A DNA stretch of 32,289 nucleotides. Source: Zygnema cylindricum. Its lineage: Eukaryota; Streptophyta; Zygnematophyceae; Zygnematales; Zygnemataceae. The notes under the pieces were generated by a model that made no database searches, was not told the origin of the DNA, and saw only the letters and a program-made list of their open reading frames with translations. Location of the stretch: contig JBBHKE010003023.1 of the NCBI GenBank assembly GCA_037447655.1, positions 1 through 32,289 on the forward strand, given 5' to 3'. Shown one piece after another: positions 19,790 to 28,303 of this stretch. Each line of letters begins with the position of its first letter. Positions within the stretch are counted from its first letter, which is position 1. The position numbers and the translations under genes were made by a program.

Positions 19790-19865
19790 GTTTTTAATGC
19801 CGTGCACGCTTATATACAAGTATAATACATTTTTTTTGTTCGGATGACTTTCTCCCTAAGTTAAG

Positions 19866-19891
19866 AGGTGCAAATACCCGCATTTGCACCT
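19866..19891. repeat. perfect 10-bp stem hairpin
   Basis: AGGTGCAAAT (19866-19875) pairs with ATTTGCACCT (19882-19891) across a 6-base loop. No T-run follows, and a role is unknown. It may be a transposon subterminal structure. Confidence 0.6.
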
Positions 19892-20087
19892 GGCAGCCTA
19901 AGTATTAGCCTATGCGGTAGCAAACTGTGAAAGTCAAGCGTTGTTCACTGGGTCTCATCCAGTCAAAATACGCGGACTTGCATATTGTAGAACGGAGCAC
20001 CTTTTCACTTGTTTATAGAAGCTGCTGGCGCGCTGGTTCACCCATGTGCAGCGTATTTTGTGCACGGAAGGCGGTCGTCAAAAAAAT

Positions 20088-20370
20088 TATTGCGGCTTTC
20101 GGTGGTCTCGCATCCTCCCTGGCGGAAGGCACGTGTTTTATGCGACGTGTACCCACTTGGTCGCGCGGTCGTCGAAGATATTTGTTCACTTTTCCACGAG
20201 GCAAGATGTTATACGTTCAGGCGCATAAAACTGACCTACTCTGGGTCACTTGTTGCGAACTGAAAGTGTCAAACGATGGCGTATCCGATTATGAATCCGA
20301 CGGTCCACGTTTACGCCCATAAACGTGGAGAATTGAATCCCTCTTTCAGTAGGCTTGTTTTTTTTACATA
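20088..20370 (+). repeat. dispersed repeat of about 280 bp, copy 2
   Basis: This is the direct-repeat partner of 14330-14610. It contains the same GGCGGAAGGCAC and GACCTACTC-GGGTCACTTG blocks and the same hairpin near its end. Here the open frame is longer (131 codons from 19927), yet it ends in the same GVSDY-x-SDGPRLRP tail. The upstream sequence is unrelated to that of copy 1. Confidence 0.75.
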
Positions 20371-20724
20371 ATATGAACATATATTCGCACGTGCCGTAAT
20401 TTTTGAGAATTTTCATATGATTTCCAAGGACAAAGAAAAGTACAAAATTCGTTATGTTTTGTCCGGTTGCTTTTAATACGACAAAAAAAGTACACAATTT
20501 GTTTGGTTTTGTCCGTTTTTGTTCGGTATGGTTTTTTTTTTTGCAGCGGTCTCGAAATTCTGATGCCATTTCATGTAAACCGGAGAAGAGACGCGAAGGA
20601 AAATAGCATCTTCTTCAACCGTGAAACTGCACAGGCTGGAATGCACTGCGTCTACAATGTCACGATAAGACATGCGACGTCACAAACAGTAAAAAAAATA
20701 ACGTGCGACATCACAGATTGTAGA

Positions 20725-20884
20725 CGTTGACAATCGTCACATGTATTGTCAACATATACAATCGTCACAAACGCAAGTTACGATTAAATTCTTACACATA
20801 GGGACACTTGAAAACCAGGTCCGGCGGATTCGCGCTAAAATACAAAGTAAGTTCGCTAAGTTACAAGTACATGGGAGCATAACC
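20725..20884. mobile_element. solitary terminus of the CATGGGAGCATA-type element family
   Basis: This interval is an inverted match to the left 160 bases of the 17778-18534 element, sharing GTTCGCTAAGTTACAAGTAC-like sequence, a GGACACTTGAAA block and GTCACAAAC motifs. It ends CATGGGAGCATAACC followed by TAA. A third related end lies at about 15150-15190 (GTTCGCTAAGCTACGATTGC). Its left partner was not found; it may be lost in or near the N gap. Confidence 0.55.
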
Positions 20885-20889
20885 TAAAA

Positions 20890-21870
20890 AATTGACTCCT
20901 TGTGATAAATATTGACCATGTTTTGAGTAGGCTAGTTGTGATCTTTAGTGTGACATGGTCTCTCAGGCTTTATTGTTTGTCTTGTTAAGATTATTTAGTG
21001 AATTGGCAGATCGACCGAATTCACGTTTCAATTCAATAAGTGTTTTTGTTTGGTTCTAGTTTGTGTTAAGTTTAATGTTGTTCAGTTTGCGTCGGTAATT
21101 AAGTAGCTTTTATGTTTTGTTTTGTTTGAGTCGTACCGTAATAGTTACGTCATATCGTTTGGTATCGTACGGTCGTCTGTTCATTTAGTGCGCAAAACCG
21201 TGGTACGATACTTTGGTATTGCGAACGTTTACGTTCGGCGTCACCTATGTATCGAAATTGAAGATTCTAGTGCGTGTGAGGTGAGTTTTTGTGAAGTTAG
21301 TGGAAGTCAGTGACGTATGAAGTTAGTGGTCGGTGAGGTGAGGAAAAAGTACGATAATGAAGTCGTGCAGAGTTAGTCTTCTTTGTATCCCTATTTAAGT
21401 AGGAGTCTTATTGTGAGTTGATATAATATGAAGTGAGAAGGTAATAGAGAGGAGGCAACTGTGAGTGATAGGAGTGTTTTGTAAAAAGAAAAGTTGCGGC
21501 TAAATAAAGATATAATCGGCCAAATTATTATTTATGGTGATTAAGCTTTGTTTGTGTTCATTTTAAGCTTGGGCTGTGCGTTTATCTCGGTCCGGTTTAT
21601 TTTTGTGAGTAACGATCCTATTTTTATCATGTCTAGGGTCGTTTGTAGTGTTTGAACGGTTTGATTTTTGTTTTACTTGTTTAATTTCTTTTTTTAGGCT
21701 TTTAAACAACACATGTCGAGCTTTTGGTCCTTCGAGTTTTTGGTCTTTTACCTTTGTTGGTCATCAATTCTTTTTAGTGACAACCATGTTTTATAATTTG
21801 ATGACCTTGCCATCGTGTTTTTGGAAATAAAATCTACTTGATTTACACGAATAAATCAATAAATAACAAG
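20890..21870. other. intergenic stretch, possibly retroelement-derived
   Basis: No gene was recognised. A TATA-like CTATTTAAG near 21390, followed by an AATAAAG-type signal near 21504, resembles the promoter/polyadenylation layout of an LTR, and CGTACCG motifs are shared with the solo LTR at 22.2 kb. I could not find ends or a target duplication, so no element is called. Confidence 0.35.
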
Positions 21871-22216
21871 GGTTTCTTTACTGTTCTCAATGTTTTCAAC
21901 TTGATTGTAAATTTGACAATATAATTTTTAAGTCGATTTAGACGCAAGACAACCACATTAAGGCCAAAGGTCAAATATTGCCCCGCTTGTAATTTTCATA
22001 AGATTCTCTAATACTTTCCTATTGCTCCATCCCATCCGTACACATTGTGTAACCCTGCATGTAGTTTGTAACATGGGGAAAAAACCAAACAAAACACAAT
22101 AAATACACAAAAAAAAGCAAACATAGAGTTGTTTGTTTGTTTGTCAAATGACATCTTCTCTCCCCTTCCCCTCCTCTCCCTCGCCCCCTCCGTTTTCCCT
22201 CCCCCATGGTGACTAC

Positions 22217-22783
22217 TGTTAGGATATTGTACTGAGCACTTACTTAGCGACGAGATACTCTCGTAGCTAAAGTAGCGACGACTAGCGACAAAAGTAGTAT
22301 CGTCGCTAGATACTTGAAGTTACGTAGAAGTAGCGACGAAGTAGTTTCGTCGCTGGATATTTGAAGTGACGTAGAAAATGTTTGTTTGTTTTGTTTCACG
22401 CAAGTTTTGGTCGTACCGTACAAGTGACGTGGAAATTATTTGTTCGTTTTGGTTTGCGTAAAGTCTTGTCGTACCGTGTAGTTCAAGGCGGTTCACAGTT
22501 GACCTTTTCTAGTCCTACCGTGTTGTTCAAACCGGTTTGCAGTTTTCGGTCGTATGTTTCGGCGCGTTGACTCTTACATGTTTTAGGTGAGTACATATAT
22601 ATACTTGTTGGGACTTAGTGGTTTATCTATCTTTTGGAGGCGTAGCTTGTCAAGGAGGCGTAGAAAGGTCAGAAGTAAAAGGAAGGAAGAAAGGAGTTGT
22701 ATTTGTATTGTGCTTAATATATTGAATGATTTTGGAGGAACACCATTGTTGTGTGTGTATTTTATTTGGTTTATAGTCTTTCA
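22217..22783. mobile_element. solo LTR with 5-bp target duplication
   Basis: The element begins TGTTAGGATA and ends TCTTTCA, the TG...CA ends of an LTR, and is flanked on both sides by ACTAC (22212-22216 and 22784-22788). It is 567 bp long. Inside are two repeats around TCGTCGCT(A/G)GATA-TTGAAGT and a TATATATA box near 22596, as expected of an LTR promoter. No internal retroviral coding sequence adjoins it. The homologous locus near 28525-28560 lacks it. The superfamily (Copia or Gypsy) is not determinable. Confidence 0.8.
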
Positions 22784-23490
22784 ACTACCCACACTAAATA
22801 TAACAAATCCACAATCATCATCAAAATAATGACCAAAATTGATTATTTTGCAATTTAACATCATCATCGAGGAAAATAAAATCTTTGTCTTCTAACAATG
22901 GTTATAACATCCATAGCTAATAATAACAGTGTTGCCTACTTTAACCTGCAGAGGCATCACTAATTATTGTTCGATCAAATCGCATAATTAACACTTACTA
23001 TTTCCACCTCAAGTGTTTTTGAAGTGCGTAGAAATTCCAATAAAAAGTTGATTAAACGTATAATAAACGGTTTTTATATGTAGACTCCCGTAGATACTTG
23101 TTATTCTGTATTAATTGGGACACTACTTCATGTTCCAAAATCCCCCATTGTATTTTTAGTAGAAAACCACCAAAAGTACCTTCACAAGTGGTCAGCTTTT
23201 ACTCACTAATCCTTTGTAGCTAACAATCACTTGTGACTACAAACAAGGCTCACTTGGAGCATATAGTTAGCTTAACATTCTGACAAAGTTTCATCTACAA
23301 ACTCTAATGCAGCATGAACACAAGGTAGTTATAAAACACTTTTCCTTAAAAGGGAACTTGTATAAGTTGTGTAGGAATTTGCTAAAATCCTAATTTATAC
23401 AAACAGACACTACTTACGGACTAACTACTATACCAATCTGAACACTATGCGGTACAGTATTGTACTACATATGTGGTCGTTTCATCCTAG

Positions 23491-23703
23491 TTACACCGTG
23501 AATCGCTATTAGCGTCAATGACTCAAATTGCGGTACCCCATTTTTTTACCCAGAATCTGAAATAGAATAAATAAAAACCCTTTAAAAAACAAATTAGAGT
23601 AAATGATTTCCCTCAAAACCCCCAAATTCCCAAATAGCGTAAATAACGCTAATTGTTTCATTACGCTATCTATTTCATTACGCTAATAGCGATTCACCGT
23701 GTA
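23491..23703. mobile_element. 213-bp MITE with CACCGTGAATCGC termini
   Basis: Its ends are perfect inverted repeats of 24 bp beginning TACACCGTGAATCGC and running into ATTAGCGT. The interior is AT-rich and non-coding, with further internal inverted ATTAGCGTTA-like blocks. The termini are diverged relatives of those at 18772 and 19779. Flanks contain GTACTAC/GTAGTGTAC sequence on both sides, so the true ends may lie slightly further out. Confidence 0.75.
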
Positions 23704-23760
23704 GTGTACTGCACTACAGACAACCCTGTTTTGTCCCAAACTATTCTAAACTAATCTGTA

Positions 23761-24748
23761 CCATAGTTCAAAAGTAGGTGACCGTACGCCCATACAATAT
23801 GCCTATTGTACGCAAAACATACAATATGCCCTTAAGACCCATATTGTATTGGCCGCAAAATGAAATAAAATAGGAACAGGGTTGAGTTGCACATTGATCG
23901 ATAGAGAATTAAACGACATGTCTAAATTTTGAAAAAAAATCGGACAAAAAAAATTTATGTGAGTTTTGAGGGACTTTTAATTTAAACCGTCAGATTTGGG
24001 CGATCGGACGGTCGTTGATCAAAAGTAGGCGATTTAAGAAGATCACATGAAAAGCCCATAACACAACTTACGAAAGGACAATCTGTCATATTAGCGTCTG
24101 CAATTTTGAGGGCCACACTAAATAAAGCCTCAAATTGACCAACAAGGCAGTATGGGACGATAAAAGAAAAAAATTACCACACTGCCAAAAAAAATACCAA
24201 AACCTAAGGACCAACCCCGTTAGCGTTCACACAGTCGAAACGCGGCTGTCATACGAATATGTGTGAACGGGATTTTTTACGACATTGTTTTTTTCCCTTT
24301 TTAGAACGCACATTCTCATGCGTCTGCAGTTACTAAAACTAATTTATTGTACTTTTTAACTTAAAAAGGTACATTTATGTACGGTCTGACACAGACCGTA
24401 CACCACTCTATTTAAGAGACAACGTACTTTCACTTTTTACGGTACTTGGAAATAGCCGTAATTAGAGTAATGAAAAATATAGAATAAACTACGCTATTTG
24501 AGAATTTTTAAGGTTATTTTTTTTCCCGGTTATTTTTCCCACGGAATGTCATCCTACGCAGTGTCAGTTTGCTAAAAAATTACGTCCGGCGGCGTGCGCT
24601 GTACTTTGATCTTACGTCAGATTCGGACGTTCGTATAGGAGTGTGCACGACGCACACACATACAGTATGCCTACGCTGCGCGAGTTTTGTGCAAAGTGTT
24701 GTGCGCCTACCAAAGGCCTACCATAAAAAAACCTACTTTTGAACTATG
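23761..24748. mobile_element. CCATAGTTC-family element, copy B (long form)
   Basis: It starts CCATAGTTCAAAAGTAGG and ends CCTACTTTTGAACTATG. The first 330 bases match copies A and D; the next 600 or so are unique, ending in GCCTACCAAAGGCCTACC-like sequence shared with the others. Part of the unique section (GTAATTAGAGTAATG) resembles the 18.8-kb element termini, so another insertion may be nested. No transposase was recognised. A clear target duplication was not seen. Confidence 0.65.
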
Positions 24749-24771
24749 ATATGTACACACTAACCAACTAA

Positions 24772-25435
24772 GGGTGAACTTCCATTGGAAGAAAAGTGGG
24801 GTTGTTTACTGGAAGTCGTACGGTTTCGTACAAATTCGTACCATATTTTTTTTTCGTCAGACGAAACATGACGAAGCATGCTTTCAGGATGGCTCCAATA
24901 TTATAGGCGTAAGAATCGACCGTTGGATGTCTCACTATTTTAGATTCGCGAAGCAATCGCGCACATCGTCCAGTGTGAAGAAACTCTCCTCGCGAGGAGA
25001 GTTTCCTCACACTGGACGATGTGCGCGATTGCTTACATCCAACGGTCGAATCTTACGCCTATTTTATTGGAATCATCTTGTTAACATGTTTCATCTGACA
25101 AAAAAAAAAATTGGTACGAATTTGTACGAAATCGTACGGCTTCCAGTAAACAACCCCACTTTTCCTCTAATGGAGTAGAGGCCTAATTCAGATACGACAG
25201 AGCGTACCTTGCGGAAACATTCCTCCGACCATCTCAATGTTTTCGTCAGTAATTCCTGTACATGTCTACGATAACACATAACCGGACGGTTGAAGTTGTC
25301 GCCCAAAAGTTTGGAGAATCTTGACGAATCTCCAGTAATCGTATTTTATAAAAACGAAAAAAAGAGTACGGCCCTGTACAGAAATGTACTTTTTACATTA
25401 ATGAACCTCGGTTTTCGCCTGATGGAGGTTCACCC
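24772..25435. mobile_element. Harbinger-like element with TAA target duplication and a giant hairpin
   Basis: Outer termini GGGTGAACTTCCAT and ATGGAGGTTCACCC are inverted repeats, each flanked by TAA, as for PIF/Harbinger-class insertions. The left part (about 24779-25173) is a near-perfect palindrome with arms of about 180-200 bp centred on CTCCTCGCGAGGAG at 24992/24993. Single ends of the same family (GTACGG...CAGTAAA...CCATTAG-like) occur near 14640-14690 and 27700-27735. It is non-coding. Confidence 0.75.
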
Positions 25436-25729
25436 TAACTCAACAAGTGGCTCCTTTTTGGTTTCCGCCAATCAAATAATCGTCCGCCGACATCTGAATG
25501 TTTTGCGGTTCACTCCGGATATTCCGTGCTGCTTTCAGATCGTAGGATGTTTATCTGACGTTTTCGATGAGCCTTAGCAACATACTTCGACCTTCGATTG
25601 ACGCGTGTACTCTTTTACCAGCACTCTATCTCTGTTACTGTCACACTAACTCTCGTACATATTACATCTGATATTTTCTAAACAACATCCCTCCCTCGTT
25701 CTTCCCTCTCCGAAGTGTTCGCAATGCAA

Positions 25730-26085
25730 TTCAAAAGTAGGTGACCGTACGTCCATACAATATGCCTATTGTATGCAAAACATACAATATGGCCTTAAGA
25801 CCCATATTGTATTGGCAGCAAAATGAAATAAAGTAGTAACAGGGTTGAGTTGCACATGGATCGATAGAGCATTAAACGTCATGTCTAAATTTGAAAAAAT
25901 ATCGGACAAAAAAATATTTTTCTGTGAGTTTTGAGCGACTTTATATTTAAACCGTCAGATTCGCACGATCTGACGGTCGTTGATGAAAGTTACGATCTAA
26001 GAAGATCACATGAAAAGCCCGTAACACAACTTACGCTAAAGGCGGCCTACAAAAGGCATACCAAAAAACGCCTACTTTTGAACTA
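25730..26085. mobile_element. CCATAGTTC-family MITE, copy D
   Basis: Inverted ends TTCAAAAGTAGG and CCTACTTTTGAA enclose about 330 bases highly similar to copy A but with one, not two, GATCTAAGAAGATCACATG units. It interrupts the duplicated block: the right-hand duplicate near 29275-29340 lacks it. An open frame across it also occurs in copy A, but this reflects shared ancestry rather than a gene. Confidence 0.8.
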
Positions 26086-26305
26086 TGTTTTAAATAATAA
26101 AAACTCCAAAATCTTGACCTAGTAGTAGAAAACGTCACCGAAAACTATTACCTCCCACCTTCGGACAAATGTAAAAGAATTAAGATAAACCCAAAACAAA
26201 ACCCGCTTAAGAAAAGAAAATAAAAAAAAGAGAAGAGAAGAGAAAAAAAAAGAGAAAAGAAAACAGAAGAGAAGAGAAGAGAATACTCCAAAAGTTAGGA
26301 TCCTT

Positions 26306-26462
26306 CTAATAGTAAACTACCTCTTCCTCGTCCGATACATAATGGCCTTCGGAGAAAGATTTGACAAGAGGACGGAAGAGATGGAAAGGGAAGGGACCGG
26401 AAGACTTTTCGGGTTCACGGTAATAATCTCCCAAAACAGATTTTACTGCTTCAGTCTGTAAG

Positions 26463-26534
<72 letters not shown>

Positions 26535-27399
26535 AAAAACACAGCATTAAAGGCGATAAAGGCGTTTATGAGCATTAGTAACTTCATATTATCGGAATAT
26601 TTCATCCTGTAAGTAAATTTTTAAGTACACAGAGTTGAATCATAATCCATTTATTTAGTGCAGAGAATTCAACAACGGAAACGAGCAGAAAAAAAAAAAA
26701 AAAAAAAACTACGACATGAAAAAAAACACTGGTTACTGAAGTTTCCAGGTGGATGAAGACGGTAACAAATGCAATATTTTCTGTGTTCTCATTATTATTT
26801 TGTTCTAAACGACTTTTTTTTTATTTTTAATTTCAAATTCTGGATAATTTTTGTATGACAATATACGGAAAAAAAAAAAGTTCAGAAAAATCTCATTCAT
26901 CGCCTATAGAAACCTTCCAAAATTTACTAATTTACATTTAAATTATAAGAAAAGGGAAAACACATTGAAAACACTTTTAGACAACTAATTTCTGACAAGC
27001 TTGAACAAAAATGACAAGAAAGTACTGAAAAATTTGTACATCCTGAGTGTTCCAAAACTAGGTTCAAAGAAATAAATGTCTCAGCTAAATAAACAACCAC
27101 AAATTTATTACTTGTACATCTTATGTCCAACTACATACAGTCAAGAAGTAGGGAATGAAGTATCGAATAAAGGAAAGAAGTTTTAAGGTTAAGAATGAGA
27201 AGGAAAGAAGTAAAGAACTGATAAGGAATTAAGAAGGAAAGAAGTGAGAAATTTTCCCTACGGCTTCAACCAAGTTGTAGTGTGGAATTTGAGGGAAGAG
27301 ATGATGGACCACATGAGTTCCAATATCGTGATGAATGTTATTAAAAATACCATAATCTCTATCAATAGTGGTGAGACCTCCTCTCATGTATTTCCACTC
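26306..27399 (-). pseudogene. omega-3 fatty acid desaturase 3' fragment (left copy)
   Basis: Two exons on the minus strand match the C-terminal third of plant omega-3 (delta-15) desaturases. The exon at 27399-27262 (138 nt, open) has [20 protein letters not shown] and the third His box HVVHH. The last exon, 26455-26306, has [20 protein letters not shown]. The upstream exons present in the right copy (186 and 81 nt) are missing: homology ends near 27583. The acceptor before the 138-nt exon reads TTG|GAG where the right copy has TAG|GAG. The last exon stops at TAG after VVYY, where the right copy has CAG and six more residues. A (A)71 run expanded in the intron. It is probably non-functional, although the 138-nt frame is intact here. 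Confidence 0.85.
26463..26533. repeat. poly-A run of 71 bases
   Basis: A pure A tract (T on the gene strand) lies next to the acceptor of the last desaturase exon. The right copy has only about 14 A at the same place, so it expanded after duplication, or its length is a sequencing artefact. It makes a poly-Phe open frame that is not a gene. Confidence 0.95.
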
Positions 27400-27583
27400 C
27401 AACAATTCCATCACAAGAAAAAAAAACCCATTAGGAAAAACCTCCATAAACTCAAAATCCCATAAACAAAAAAGAACGTGAGGGATTATCTAATTCGAAC
27501 AACTTTGAAGCAATCCTATCGAGTGATTCATCAAAAGTAGAACACTTTAAAAAAAAATACCTAATATAACAAGAAATAAGCAC

Positions 27584-28303
27584 CAGGCATATAATGGCAT
27601 CTGGCGGTCAGCTTTTACGCCTACACCCTTGGGAATTTTTCCGTAAAGATGTTTTCCTTGGAAAAAATATAAAATGATATGGACCTGTACAAAACAGTAC
27701 GGCCCTCAGTAAAAAGCCCCACTTTTTCGCTAATGGAAGGCCACCCTCAAGGAATTGGCCGTACAATTACAGAAACGACTGATGGAACCGCACCCTTACC
27801 CTCCTCTCCCTCTCCTTCTCCCTTCTTTCTCCCCTAACTATGCCCTCTCCCGCTCCGTTTCCCTCTCCTTTTTCCTCCCCCCCTTCCTCTCCTCCTCCTT
27901 CTCTTTCTCCCTCTCCTTTAAATATCCCACTCTTTCTCTCAAAATTCAATCATCTCACTCTCCCTCTCCAATAAATTGTGCCATATCCCTATCCCTCTCC
28001 CTTTTTTTCTCTTTATCCCCAAAGACGTTTGCAAAGAGTGCAAAAACTACAATAATTCTGTCGTATGATGGCTTGGTACGCAAGTACATGGTACACAAAT
28101 GAAGATTTTAAGCTAAACTTGGTTGGTGTGAAAAATCTCGGTCGATTTTCAATATTTGGTCTTAACTCAACTGGTACATTCTTCAAGATATAACTACCAG
28201 TAATGTTGGATGTACAATTACAAATTCTACTGATGGTATTTCACACCAAGAAACTGACTACTTGCGATTAATATTGACAGACGACCCAATCGAAAAATTA
28301 GAG
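27584..28303. other. spacer between duplicates: transposon end and CT-rich tract
   Basis: About 27690-27735 carries a single terminus of the Harbinger-like family (GTACGGCCCTCAGTAAA, then GCTAATGGAAGGCCACCC). About 27790-28020 is pyrimidine-rich low-complexity DNA with a spurious open frame. The rest holds nothing I recognise. Confidence 0.5.

Larger units (their letters stand above)
21871..27583. repeat. left copy of an ancient tandem duplication (inflated by insertions)
   Basis: Blocks at about 21871-22210, 22790-23100, 25690-25728 and 26090-27583 match, in order and orientation, blocks at about 28304-28525, 28560-28900, 29240-29280 and 29340-31195. Intervening DNA consists largely of insertions: a solo LTR, three MITE-like elements and one Harbinger-like element. 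The homologous part includes the last two exons of the desaturase gene. Homology stops near 27583, where unrelated sequence with a transposon-like end begins. Confidence 0.75.

Noticed and set aside
24774-25178. Open frames across the 24.8-25.2 kb interval on both strands
   Set aside because: They run through the arms of a giant palindrome, so the same peptide appears on both strands; this is structure rather than coding.
27755-28102. 115-codon plus-strand open frame between the duplicates
   Set aside because: Pyrimidine-rich low-complexity sequence gives Ser/Pro/Leu/Phe strings with no conserved feature.
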